Shown one piece after another: positions 26,483-36,066 of a DNA stretch of 64,000 nucleotides. The notes under the pieces were generated by a model. That model had not been told where the DNA came from, searched no databases, and saw only the letters and a program-made list of their open reading frames with translations. Source of the DNA: Shewanella pneumatophori. GTDB lineage: Bacteria; Pseudomonadota; Gammaproteobacteria; Enterobacterales; Shewanellaceae. The position numbers and the translations under genes were made by a program. Numbering within the stretch: the stretch's first letter is position 1; the number at the start of each line of letters is the position of its first letter. The stretch spans positions 84,354 to 148,353 of the forward strand of contig NZ_JAKILB010000011.1 in the NCBI RefSeq assembly GCF_023283895.1, given 5' to 3'.

Positions 26483-27205
26483 CGCATGGGCCTTTAATTA
26501 TAGGGTCGCAGCTTGATTGTGTGCGTTGAATCGCTTTACAAAGCGACTTGGCAACATCAGCATTCGCAGAAAATGGACTAGGCGAAATCGTTATTGCTTG
26601 GAGTATACCTGTGGCCTTTTTCTACACTGATAACACGGTTTAAATTTGCGCTGAAATTGCTGGCCTGCTCACAGGTATGGCGGGAAGTGTGCGCATGGCT
26701 GGCTGCTGCTGGTCTGATGTGAGATCGGCTTATCGTTTTTGCTGGTTTCGTCTGCTAGCTTGCTAGCACGCGAGTTTTTAAGCGTTATGGGGGCAAATAG
26801 GCTGGCTAGATTTAACTACTTCAGTTTGCAAAATATGCCTTTTCAGATCACTAGCACCAAGTTAGGAGGTTTGCATTTGAATGGTGTCAGGCTAAGCGTG
26901 GTCAAGATCACAACTTGGCTGACTTGCGAGTTGAACTGCTGCACTAAAATGGCAATGTTTGTTGAAAGTGGGTGGGTCTACATTTTCTGCTTATTAGCTT
27001 TAAGGTATGTTTTTAGGGCTTAAGCTAATATTGTTGAATAAATTTGCTATTTTGTGGTCTTTTGCGGCTAGGTTTCATTCGAAGCATGGGTTAAAATAGC
27101 GGGTTTTCTATTTGTAGTAATTTACTCGTAAAGAGTCGAGCAGTAGAAATTTAACCACTATTGCTTAGCAATGACCGCTTAGCCAAATAAGAAGTTGATT
27201 AAATC
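26483..27205. other. Intergenic stretch, no convincing gene
   Basis: About 720 bp between the divergent formate dehydrogenase gene and prfB. A 94-codon plus-strand frame (26739-27023) begins with TTG, has no ribosome site and resembles nothing known to me. A small hairpin CGCTTT-ACA-AAGCG lies near 26530. recJ or other usual prfB neighbours are not present. Confidence 0.45.
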
Positions 27206-28304
27206 ATGTTTGAAGTAAATCCAGTAAAATTCAAAATCAAGGAGCTCGCCGACCGTACCGACCTTCTTCGGGGGTATCTTTGACTACGATGCTAAAAGTG
27301 AGCGTCTAGAAGAAGTTAGCCGAGAGCTTGAAAGCTCTGAGGTTTGGAACGATCCAGATAACGCCCAAGCCTTAGGCAAAGAGCGTGCAGCACTTGAAGC
27401 GGTAGTTAAGACTATCGACGATATGGACAGTGGCCTAGAAGATATCGAGGGATTACTCGAACTTGCCGTTGAAGAAGACGATGAAGAAACCTTCAATGAC
27501 GCCACCGCTGAATTACAAGGCTTAGAGAAACGCCTTGAGGAACTTGAGTTCCGTCGTATGTTCTCTAAACCACATGATGCATCAGATTGTTATTTAGATA
27601 TTCAATCAGGTTCTGGCGGTACTGAAGCTCAAGATTGGGCGAACATGGTACTGCGTATGTTTTTACGTTGGGGCGAAGCCCACGACTATAAACCAGAGTT
27701 GATTGAAGTGACTGCAGGTGATGTTGCTGGTATTAAAGGCGCCACCGTTAAGTTTACTGGCGAATATGCCTTTGGTTCGCTGCGTACTGAAACAGGTGTA
27801 CACCGTTTAGTGCGTAAGTCGCCATTTGACTCGTCAGGTAAGCGTCACACCTCTTTCTGTTCGGTATTCGTTTACCCAGAAATTGATGATTCGATTGAGA
27901 TTGATATCAATCCATCGGACTTAAGAATTGATACCTACCGCGCATCAGGTGCGGGTGGTCAGCACGTCAACAAAACTGAGTCGGCAATCCGTATTACCCA
28001 TTTACCGACCAACACTGTGGTGCAATGTCAAAACGACCGTTCACAGCATAAAAACCGTGACTCGGCGATGAAACAATTAAAAGCAAAACTGTATGAGTTA
28101 GAAATGCTCAAACAGAATGCTGATAAGCAAGCCGCCGAAGATGCCAAGTCAGATATTGGCTGGGGCAGCCAGATCCGTTCATACGTGCTAGATGATGCGC
28201 GTATTAAAGATCTACGTACCGGCGTTGAAAACCGAAATACCCAGAGCGTGTTAGATGGCGATCTGGACAAGTTTATTGAAGCTAGCCTGAAATCTGGCCT
28301 TTAA
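27206..28304 (+). CDS. prfB: Peptide chain release factor 2, with programmed +1 frameshift
   Basis: Release factor that ends translation at UGA and UAA. The first 25 codons run from ATG 27206 to an in-frame TGA at 27281-27283; a +1 shift on CTT then continues in the frame that ends at 28304, giving 365 residues, the same as E. coli RF2. The stop-recognition tripeptide SPF is in VRKSPFDSSGKRH, and the peptidyl-hydrolysis motif GGQ is in SGAGGQHVNKTESA. lysS starts 12 bp after the stop, so prfB-lysS form an operon as in many gammaproteobacteria. An annotation that ignores the shift would start too late, for example at the internal ATG 27423. Confidence 0.97.
27268..27285 (+). promoter_or_regulatory. 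Programmed +1 frameshift site of prfB
   Basis: The stretch CTTCGGGGGTATCTTTGAC holds the internal ribosome-binding-like GGGGG, the slippery CTT codon, the TGA and a following C, which makes TGA a poor stop. It matches the classical RF2 autoregulatory site: low RF2 lets the ribosome slip and make more RF2. Confidence 0.97.
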
Positions 28305-28316
28305 CGAGAGAAGAAG

Positions 28317-29822
28317 ATGACTGAACAAATCCAAGACGAGAACAAGTTAATTGCAGAACGTCGTGCTAAGTTAGAGCACATCCGTACGAACTGCCCTGCA
28401 AACGGTCACCCGAACAACTTCGATCGAAAACACAAAGCGGCAGACATTCAAGCTGAATTTGGTAACAACACCAAAGAAGAGCTTGAAGGCATGGGCATTG
28501 AACGTTCAATCGCTGGCCGTGTAATGGCTAAGCGTGGTCCATTCTTGGTTATCCAAGATGTGAGCGGTCGTATCCAAGCTTACGCAGGTAAAGACGTTCA
28601 AAAAGATCTTAAAGAAAAATTCCAAGGTCTAGATATCGGTGACATCATCGGTGTGACTGGTCAGCTACACCTTTCAGGTAAAGGCGACCTATACGTGAAC
28701 ATGGAGCAGTACCAATTGCTAACTAAAGCATTGCGTCCGCTACCAGAAAAGTTCCACGGCCTAACTGACCAAGAAACGCGTTACCGTCAGCGTTACGTTG
28801 ACCTTATCGTTAACGAAGATTCTCGTGCTGCATTCGTTATGCGCTCTAAAGTGGTTACTGCTATCCGTAACTTCATGGTTAAGAAAGAGTTCATGGAAGT
28901 TGAAACACCAATGATGCACAGCATCCCTGGTGGCGCTTCAGCACGTCCATTCGTGACTCACCACAATGCACTAGATATTGAAATGTATCTACGTATTGCG
29001 CCTGAGCTATACCTTAAGCGTCTAGTGGTTGGTGGTTTTGAGCGTGTATTCGAAATCAACCGTAACTTCCGTAACGAAGGTTTGTCTCCTCGTCATAACC
29101 CAGAATTCACTATGATGGAATTCTATATGGCGTACGCTGACTTTAACGATCTAATGGATCTAACAGAAGAGATGCTAAGCTCTATCGCTACTGAGCTTTG
29201 TGGTTCTCCACTACTTCCATATGGTGAGCACACAGTTGACTTCGGTGGCCCATACGCGCGCTTAAGCATGTTAGATGCGATCAAAAAGTACAACCCAGAC
29301 AACGCAACAATCCAGTCTATGACTTACGAAGAAGTTAAAGACGTTGAATTTATGCGTGAGCTAGCGAAGAGCATCGGCATGACTGTTGAGAAGTTCTGGA
29401 CTTGTGGTCAACTACTTGAAGAGATCTTCGGTGAAACTGCTGAGCCACAGTTGATGCAACCTACGTTCATCACTGGTTACCCAGCGGATATTTCTCCACT
29501 AGCACGTCGTAACGACGACAACCATTTCATCACAGACCGTTTCGAGTTCTTCATCGGCGGCCGTGAAGTAGCAAACGGTTTCTCTGAGCTTAACGATGCT
29601 GAAGATCAAGACAGCCGCTTTAAAGCACAGGTTGATGCTAAAGACGCTGGTGATGACGAAGCAATGTTCTACGATGCAGACTACATCACTGCACTAGAGC
29701 ACGGTTTACCGCCAACTGCAGGTCAAGGTATCGGTATCGACCGTCTAGTGATGCTATTTACTAACACTCACACTATCCGTGACGTGATCCTGTTCCCAGC
29801 AATGCGCCCACAAGCGAACTAA
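28317..29822 (+). CDS. lysS: Lysyl-tRNA synthetase (class II)
   Basis: Attaches lysine to tRNA-Lys in the cytoplasm. The 501 residues match class II LysRS (505 in E. coli). The N-terminal OB-fold anticodon-binding domain (about 55-150) contains GRVMAKRGPFLVIQD. The catalytic core has motif 2 (FRNEGLSPRHNPEFTMMEFY, about 249-268) and motif 3 (GLPPTAGQGIGIDRLVMLF, about 463-481). The start codon follows an AGAAGAAG ribosome site 12 bp after prfB, in the conserved prfB-lysS operon. Codon use is strongly biased, as expected for a highly expressed gene. Two hairpins follow. Confidence 0.98.
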   Translation: MTEQIQDENKLIAERRAKLEHIRTNCPANGHPNNFDRKHKAADIQAEFGNNTKEELEGMGIERSIAGRVMAKRGPFLVIQDVSGRIQAYAGKDVQKDLKEKFQGLDIGDIIGVTGQLHLSGKGDLYVNMEQYQLLTKALRPLPEKFHGLTDQETRYRQRYVDLIVNEDSRAAFVMRSKVVTAIRNFMVKKEFMEVETPMMHSIPGGASARPFVTHHNALDIEMYLRIAPELYLKRLVVGGFERVFEINRNFRNEGLSPRHNPEFTMMEFYMAYADFNDLMDLTEEMLSSIATELCGSPLLPYGEHTVDFGGPYARLSMLDAIKKYNPDNATIQSMTYEEVKDVEFMRELAKSIGMTVEKFWTCGQLLEEIFGETAEPQLMQPTFITGYPADISPLARRNDDNHFITDRFEFFIGGREVANGFSELNDAEDQDSRFKAQVDAKDAGDDEAMFYDADYITALEHGLPPTAGQGIGIDRLVMLFTNTHTIRDVILFPAMRPQAN

Positions 29823-29832
29823 TTTGCAGGGC

Positions 29833-29894
29833 CGATACAGTAAAACTGTATCGTCAGGAAAATAAAAACCAGCCATTCGGCTGGTTTTTTGTTT
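29833..29894 (+). terminator. Two tandem hairpins ending prfB-lysS
   Basis: First CGATACAGT / ACTGTATCG around AAA at 29833-29853, then AAAAACCAGCC / GGCTGGTTTTT around ATTC at 29864-29889 with a T-run. The second is a typical terminator. Confidence 0.88.
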
Positions 29895-30035
29895 TCAGCC
29901 CTAAGCTAGCTACTTTAGAATTTTTATCTGGTGATTAAATTGTAAAGCTTTAATTAACAGGGTTTATTCTTGCTGGGTTGTTATTGTAAACTTTAGTATT
30001 ACTATTTGTTAATGTAATCTGGAGTTAGTAAGACG

Positions 30036-31940
30036 ATGGCATTTGATTATGGATCGATCGACATAGGGCTTAAAAACCCGTTTAAAAAAGAGGGAGCCGT
30101 TACAAGTATTCGTGGCTTAGTCACCACAGTACTTGGTGTTTATTTGCTGATAGAAGCAGCTTCTGTCGTCAGAGACAACACGGTTGTTGGCTGGATCTTA
30201 GTGGTATTTGGCCTATTTTTATTGGGCGGTGGTCTTAAAATTACCACCAACGGCATTATTGCCATGTTGCGTTACTTTGTTGGGCGTAATCATCCTACGT
30301 CGTTAGCTTACAACCATAGTCGTTCTGAAACGACCACTGCGAAGCAAGAGTCAGGATATGTTGCGTATACCAAACAGCGCTTAATTGAGATGCTGGTTGG
30401 CCGTAAAAATGCCACATTTGTTGAACCGCAGGGCTTCCTTGCTCGTTTAGTGCATACCATTTTTCCTAAGTTAACCTTTATGCCTTATCCGGTGCGTAAT
30501 ATGGCGCAGCGCTTGTTTGGTGCTTGGGTAAAAACTGTTTTGGCGTTGGTCGCTTATGCTTTAACTGCATTTGTTTCTTTGGCTGGATTTGCTGGCGAAA
30601 TTGGTGAGTTTGCATTCCCAATTTACTCTATTTTACTGACACTTTATCTCATAGGTGTTTGGCGCTCCGCTGGTCGTGCACTTGCTCGTAGTGCCGATCG
30701 TAAAATTCCATCAATGGGCACCAAAGAGTTAGCTAAGGTAATTGCTACTGCTATTGTATTGCCTGTGGTATTAGCCGCTGGTCTTGCTTACTTCATGCAA
30801 GTAACCAGTGTTAGCATGGCTCAATTACAGCAATTGCTGCAATTTTTACCCAACTTTCACGCTTGGGCGTACTTTATCGCAATCGTTGTTGCAGCCATAA
30901 TTTGCTCGGCGCTGATCAGTATGATGATCTTTAAGCGTATGGCATTGACTGATCCTAAAGTTGAAGTGTCAGAGCTTAGAGATAATTGGCAGGAATCAAT
31001 TCATCCGAACGAGATTTTCATTAACCTTGATAACTTAGTGATGGCTAACCGCCGGTATAAAGAAGTACCAAACCGCGTCTACCAAGAACTTGAGCCTAAG
31101 CTTAATGAGCAAGTTGAGGGGAAAGGCAACTTCTTTGGCGAGATGTTGCAAGAGATCCAGCCTAAGTTTAAGGCAATGGATTTAGGGCCTGCGTTTACTT
31201 CTGTGCGCATGCTGAGTCTTATTCTAGGTAATGCCTTATTTATCTGTGCATCAGTACTAACAGTTTGGCTGGCTTTTGGTGTTGTCGATTTATATAACTT
31301 TGTTGGTGGTGTGCCGCTGGATGTGATTATTGAACAATCTACACCTGAGCAAATAAATAGTTTAAGCGACATGTCAGGTACGATTATTCATCTAACCTTG
31401 GTGGGGATTTTATTGCGTGCTTTTGCGCATATGCTTGCCAACGGTGCGCACCTGTTTTTTGCTGAAATGCAGTTCGTAAGTCAGCTTATCTATATGAAAG
31501 TAGAAGGTACATTTACTGAGTCACGCATTTCAACAGGTACGGGAATACATGACTCTACTCGCTCCGAAAACACTTTAGTGCGATCAAGCATTACGCCATG
31601 GGTTGTTGTTACTCAAGCTGTATCTAGTACCTTTGCGGCAACAGGGATGAGAAACTTAGAGCATCCACGTTATATTTTAGAGATGCATAAGGACGAGCAG
31701 TCGTTAGACAGCATTCGCCGCGATGTGGTGAGCTTTATTAAAGACCGTGAGTCGATAGCTGCAATTACTAGTGAGCGTGATCTGCGCAATGCATCTCAGA
31801 TCCATGAGATTAACGAACAGTCGCGAGCAATTCCGATGCAATCTCAAGATAAGTTGGCTATCACTGAACAAGAAGAGCAGGCTGCAGCTTTGTTACGTCA
31901 ACAAGCCGAAGAAGACGATAAGGCGGCAACACCAGCCTAA
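30036..31940 (+). CDS. Large inner-membrane protein of unknown function
   Basis: I do not recognise this 634-residue protein. Hydrophobic segments are near 25-45, 50-72, 165-190, 198-220, 240-262, 283-308, 395-420 and 455-480, giving a membrane core split by a polar region at about 80-160 and another at about 315-390. The last 90 residues are charged and Gln-rich, ending in QEEQAAALLRQQAEEDDKAA, which should form a cytoplasmic helix or coiled coil. The stretch RSITPWVVVTQAVSSTFAAT before it is conserved-looking but unassigned. It is monocistronic between two terminators. A partner-binding or scaffold role is conceivable but is not shown by the sequence. Confidence 0.7.
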   Translation: MAFDYGSIDIGLKNPFKKEGAVTSIRGLVTTVLGVYLLIEAASVVRDNTVVGWILVVFGLFLLGGGLKITTNGIIAMLRYFVGRNHPTSLAYNHSRSETTTAKQESGYVAYTKQRLIEMLVGRKNATFVEPQGFLARLVHTIFPKLTFMPYPVRNMAQRLFGAWVKTVLALVAYALTAFVSLAGFAGEIGEFAFPIYSILLTLYLIGVWRSAGRALARSADRKIPSMGTKELAKVIATAIVLPVVLAAGLAYFMQVTSVSMAQLQQLLQFLPNFHAWAYFIAIVVAAIICSALISMMIFKRMALTDPKVEVSELRDNWQESIHPNEIFINLDNLVMANRRYKEVPNRVYQELEPKLNEQVEGKGNFFGEMLQEIQPKFKAMDLGPAFTSVRMLSLILGNALFICASVLTVWLAFGVVDLYNFVGGVPLDVIIEQSTPEQINSLSDMSGTIIHLTLVGILLRAFAHMLANGAHLFFAEMQFVSQLIYMKVEGTFTESRISTGTGIHDSTRSENTLVRSSITPWVVVTQAVSSTFAATGMRNLEHPRYILEMHKDEQSLDSIRRDVVSFIKDRESIAAITSERDLRNASQIHEINEQSRAIPMQSQDKLAITEQEEQAAALLRQQAEEDDKAATPA

Positions 31941-31965
31941 TCTTTGGTTAAAACCTAGCAAGTAT

Positions 31966-31990
31966 AAAGAGCACATCAGTGCTCTTTTTA
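31966..31990 (+). terminator. Terminator of the 634-residue membrane protein gene
   Basis: A 9-bp stem AAAGAGCAC / GTGCTCTTT with an ATCA loop and a T-run, 26 bp past the stop. Confidence 0.88.
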
Positions 31991-32489
31991 CTTTTCAGCC
32001 TTAAATTACCTACTGAGTAAGTGGCATTTTATTTTTCTAATGAGCTTCATTGGCGGTTTTGGGAAGAGCTAAAGCGATCATTAATCCGTATGGGACACTA
32101 TTTGTATTAATTTGAAAACAGTCGTGATTTTATTTGATATTTATCAATATAATTAGACTGATACCCTTGTATTTTAACCGGCTTCCAACCTTGGCTATCT
32201 TGCACTTTCAATGTGATTGGATGTGTATTCTATTGCAAATTAATTGTTTGTTATAGCAAATAAACACTCTCAGCTAAGTCATTCATTCGTGACTTTTAAT
32301 GTGAATGCTTATATTTCTTGCTTTTTAATGGTTTCTTATAACAATGTTGTAATTTTGAACTTTATTTTTAAAGTTAAAAACACTAGTGTGTAGTGGATTT
32401 TTAGACTCTTTTATGGGTAACTCATAGCGAATGAAGTACTGATAACAAGAGGTTATGTATAGTCATAAAATGATTTAATAGGATATCGT
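31991..32489. other. A/T-rich upstream region of the GGDEF-EAL gene
   Basis: About 500 bp, strongly A/T-rich, with no coding frame that I can support. It probably carries the promoter of the PAS-GGDEF-EAL gene. An AGGA ribosome site 6 bp before GTG 32490 ends it. No known operator recognised. Confidence 0.45.
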
Positions 32490-35075
32490 GTGATTAATAT
32501 TGAAATAACGCAAACACAACGGGATGACTGGCAGCTATCTATAGATACGCTGGCACGAATAGCCAAGTGTGGGGCCGCGTTATTTCAAATCAATGAAGTC
32601 GATCAGTTTGTCATGCTCAGCGAAGCTAATTTTGCTGAGGCAGGGCTTATTTTATTAAATAGCCAAGTCAGTCGAGACTATTTATATCGCTTAAATGGAC
32701 GTCCTATGCAGCAAGCTGTAGATGATTACATCAATCGGACTGACTTGACTGACACATTAGAGCACCTGGCTTGTGTATTCCCGATTAACTGGCCATCAGG
32801 TAGTTTATTTGGTTACCTTGCTATTGGCCAGGCTGCAACTACTGCTCTACGTCCTCAAGCTGAAATAGCGCTGCCAACATCAAGTTTTACTATTGCCGCA
32901 GCCGAGCCGCAACTATCAGAAGATAATAGCGCTGACATAAGCCGAATTTTAAAAATGTCAGTGGATAGTTTTGCGCAGGATTTAAGCCGTCTATACCGTG
33001 AGTTTAAGCGAGAGTACAACCTTAGGCGGTGTGCTACTCATCAATTGATAGATGTAAGCTTACAGATGTTTATTGACAGTATGAGAGAGCATGTATGGAT
33101 CAAAGATGCTTTTGGCCGCTACATGCTGGTAAACAAGAGTGTTGAGCAAGCATGGAGTCGTCCTAAAGAGCAGATCATTAACTTTACTGATGATGAGCTG
33201 TTTGAACCTAGATTAGCTAAGCATTTTATTGCCAGCGATATAGCGTCTATTCACAAAGGCGTAGAAATTTCAGCAGGTGAGTGTGAAGGCCTAGATATTG
33301 GCGATGTGGAATCGTGGTTAGAAACCACTAAAGTGCCTGTAATTGATGATGATGGCGAGCTTGCTGGGGTTATTGGAATTTCACGCAATATTTCATCTCA
33401 TAAAGCCGCAAAAGATCAGTTGGAATTGGCCTCTCGGGTATTTGAAAACTCGGTCGAAGGGGTGATCATCACAGATGTGGAAGGCACTATTGTTGACGCC
33501 CATGGCGCATTTAGAAATATCACAGGCTTCGAGAAGGAAGAGATTTTAGGGCAAAACCCACGGATATTTAACTCGGGTAGACACGATAAAGCTTTTTTTA
33601 GTGAATTATGGTCAGCGCTACTCACTAAAGGTAAATGGCATGGTGAGATTTGGAATCGACGTAAAAGTGGTGCCACTTTTCCGCAGATATTAAATATCAG
33701 TGCGGTATACGATGATGAAAACCAAATTCGTTTTTTTGTTGCGGTGTTTTCTGATATCTCAGTGCTAAAGCAAAATGAGGAAAAGTTAGCCGAAGTTGCA
33801 TGCCAAGATCCGTTAACTAACCTACCTAACCGCATGGGGCTTAATGCCCGTTTAAAGCAAGAGTTAATACAGGCTGCTCACTGCCAAAACCGTTTAGGTT
33901 TGGTTTACATTGACGTTGATTTATTCAAGCAGATTAACGAAAGCTTTGGCCACCCAATTGGTGATGAAGTTTTACTGGAGCTTAGCAATCGCTTTAGTTT
34001 GGGGTTAGATAAATTTGCCACAATCGCTCGTCTTGGAAGTGATGAGTTTGCAGTTATCTTATCTAATATTGAAAACAGTGATATGTTGTTGCTAAGCGTT
34101 AACAAGCTTAGAAAGGTATTTGACCAACCGTTTATGTTAGGTAGCCATGGGCAAGCTAGGTTAACCGCTAGTATGGGGGTGGCTATTTATCCTGAAGATG
34201 GCCAAGACCCAAGTACACTGCTTGTTAATGCCGAAGTGGCAATGCACCGTGCTAAGCATGATGGCCGCAATAATTATGCATTTTACACTGAATCATTAAC
34301 GCAAGAGTCAGTGGCAAAGCTAAAGCTACAAAGTGCGCTACATGACGCGCTAGAATTAAATGCACTTCATTTGGTATATCAGCCAAAACTCAGTTTTAAA
34401 ACGGGCAATGTAGTCGGTTTTGAAGCATTGCTGCGTTGGACTGATCCTGTGCTTGGTAGTATTTCTCCTGCAGTCTTTATCCCGTTAGCCGAGAAAATTG
34501 GTCTTATTCAAGATATTGGGCGTTGGGTATTGCGAAAAGCCTGTGAGCAGGGCGTACGTTGGCATAATCTTGGATTGAGCTTTGGACGTATTGCAGTCAA
34601 TGTGGCGGGGCAGCAGTTACAACGTAGCTCTTTTGTTGATGAAGTTGCTGAAATTCTCCAGCAAACAGGCCTACCTGCAAGCTGCCTTGAATTGGAAGTT
34701 ACTGAAAGCTGTATGATGTCAGACCCATTATTAGTGAGCCAAGATTTGGCAAAGCTGGGTCAGATGGGAGTTGAGCTTTCTATCGATGACTTTGGTACGG
34801 GTTACTCCTCGCTTAGCTATCTTAAAAAGTTACCAATCCATAAGCTCAAGATTGACCAATCGTTTGTAGCTGGCCTGCCGCTTGATACTCATAACACCGC
34901 GATAGCTAAAGCCATTATCGCAATGGGGCATGCTTTAAACTTGCAGGTTGTAGCAGAAGGTGTTGAAACTCAAGAGCAGGTAGACTTTTTAACCGCGAAT
35001 AGCTGTGATGATGCACAAGGCTACTTTTATAGCCAGCCACAACCAGCTGAAAATCTAACTGACTTTTTATCTTAA
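32490..35075 (+). CDS. PAS-PAS-GGDEF-EAL c-di-GMP phosphodiesterase
   Basis: A soluble 861-residue signalling protein. GTG 32490 is chosen because AGGA lies 6 bp upstream. Order: an N-terminal region of unknown type (about 1-150), two PAS domains (about 185-300 and 310-425, the second with VEGTIVDAHGAFRNITGFE), a GGDEF domain (about 435-600) and an EAL domain (about 615-855). The cyclase signature is changed to GSDEF (516-520), so cyclase activity is doubtful, though GTP may still bind. The EAL domain looks intact: EALLR (645-649), the metal-binding Glu in LEVTES, DDFGTGYSS, the Lys in LKIDQSF, VAEGVET and the closing QGYFYSQP. Net activity is therefore probably c-di-GMP breakdown under PAS control. 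Confidence 0.9.
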   Translation: MINIEITQTQRDDWQLSIDTLARIAKCGAALFQINEVDQFVMLSEANFAEAGLILLNSQVSRDYLYRLNGRPMQQAVDDYINRTDLTDTLEHLACVFPINWPSGSLFGYLAIGQAATTALRPQAEIALPTSSFTIAAAEPQLSEDNSADISRILKMSVDSFAQDLSRLYREFKREYNLRRCATHQLIDVSLQMFIDSMREHVWIKDAFGRYMLVNKSVEQAWSRPKEQIINFTDDELFEPRLAKHFIASDIASIHKGVEISAGECEGLDIGDVESWLETTKVPVIDDDGELAGVIGISRNISSHKAAKDQLELASRVFENSVEGVIITDVEGTIVDAHGAFRNITGFEKEEILGQNPRIFNSGRHDKAFFSELWSALLTKGKWHGEIWNRRKSGATFPQILNISAVYDDENQIRFFVAVFSDISVLKQNEEKLAEVACQDPLTNLPNRMGLNARLKQELIQAAHCQNRLGLVYIDVDLFKQINESFGHPIGDEVLLELSNRFSLGLDKFATIARLGSDEFAVILSNIENSDMLLLSVNKLRKVFDQPFMLGSHGQARLTASMGVAIYPEDGQDPSTLLVNAEVAMHRAKHDGRNNYAFYTESLTQESVAKLKLQSALHDALELNALHLVYQPKLSFKTGNVVGFEALLRWTDPVLGSISPAVFIPLAEKIGLIQDIGRWVLRKACEQGVRWHNLGLSFGRIAVNVAGQQLQRSSFVDEVAEILQQTGLPASCLELEVTESCMMSDPLLVSQDLAKLGQMGVELSIDDFGTGYSSLSYLKKLPIHKLKIDQSFVAGLPLDTHNTAIAKAIIAMGHALNLQVVAEGVETQEQVDFLTANSCDDAQGYFYSQPQPAENLTDFLS

Positions 35076-35165
35076 TACTGACTTCTATCATAATTATTAA
35101 TTAGCTTAATTATATTCAGTGTATTAGCCACTGCCTACTTACTCGATTGGCAACGATTAATGAGT

Positions 35166-35768
35166 TTAGTCGTTGCCAATATCAAATGCCTCTATTGTAA
35201 TGACATCACCTGGCTGCATATTTCCAAGCTTGATATGATCGATTCTAACTCTTACCAGCCTAAGTGTTGGCAGCCCCACTGCAGCAGTCATCTTTCTGAT
35301 TTGGCGATTTTTGCCTTCACGAATAGTAATAGATAGCCAGCTTGTTGGGCCATGGCGAGGATCGCGGATCTTTTTGCCTCTAGCAGGCAGATTAGGTTCA
35401 GGTGTGAGTAATTCAACCTTGCAAGGTAAGGTTTGATATTTTGTGCCATTGACACCTATCTCAACGCCTTGCTGCAGCAGCATTAATTGTTCTGCACTGA
35501 CTTTACCATCAACCTGAACATAATATTCCTTTTCAATGTCTTTACTGCGAATAAGGTGGCTTTGCATGCCATCAGTCGTTAACAGCAATAAGCCTTCTGA
35601 GTCATGATCGAGCCGACCAATTGCCATGGTTTTATCGGGAAAGTTATACAGCTGTGCTAGCACAGGTTTGCTTTTACGAGTTTCTGGCACGAACTGACTG
35701 AGAAAACCAAAAGGCTTATAAATCACAAAGTGGCTATATAGCGTGCTAGTAACTTGCAGTTCAGACAT
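35166..35768 (-). CDS. RluE-like 23S rRNA pseudouridine synthase (RsuA family)
   Basis: Pseudouridine synthase of the RsuA/RluB/RluE/RluF family, 200 residues. There is no N-terminal S4 domain, which is the pattern of RluE (23S U2457). The catalytic Asp is in GRLDHDSEGLLLLTTDG (about 51-67). KEYYVQVDG (about 84-92) and REGKNRQIRKMTAAVGLPTLRLVR (in two parts, about 150-173) are family blocks. The N-terminal FVIYKPFGFLSQF fits the substrate-binding strand. I lean to RluE by length and domain content, but other short RsuA-type enzymes exist. It is monocistronic, divergent to nagB. Confidence 0.8.
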   Translation of the reverse strand: MSELQVTSTLYSHFVIYKPFGFLSQFVPETRKSKPVLAQLYNFPDKTMAIGRLDHDSEGLLLLTTDGMQSHLIRSKDIEKEYYVQVDGKVSAEQLMLLQQGVEIGVNGTKYQTLPCKVELLTPEPNLPARGKKIRDPRHGPTSWLSITIREGKNRQIRKMTAAVGLPTLRLVRVRIDHIKLGNMQPGDVITIEAFDIGND

Positions 35769-36066
35769 GTAAGACTCTTAAGTAATGACGGCGTGGGAAG
35801 CAATTGCGTATTATAACCTTAATATTGCGGGGTTAAGCTAATCGCTTAGTACTTGGTATGAATAGCGACTCACAGTGGCTAATTAATAGCTAATGACAGC
35901 GTTGTCATTTAAGGTTATAGTTATGTTAACTAATTAATGGCTGCTGTGAATTTATGCGACTAAGACTAATTCATAGCGGTAGTAACGAGTTTACCGACTA
36001 GATATGCCTAAATATCATTAGGCTGATTTATCTGTTTGGTGGCATCACAAATATTGGATCAAATTT

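Noticed and set aside
26739..27023. A 94-codon plus-strand open frame upstream of prfB
   Set aside because: TTG start, no ribosome site, no recognisable domain; kept only as part of the intergenic description.
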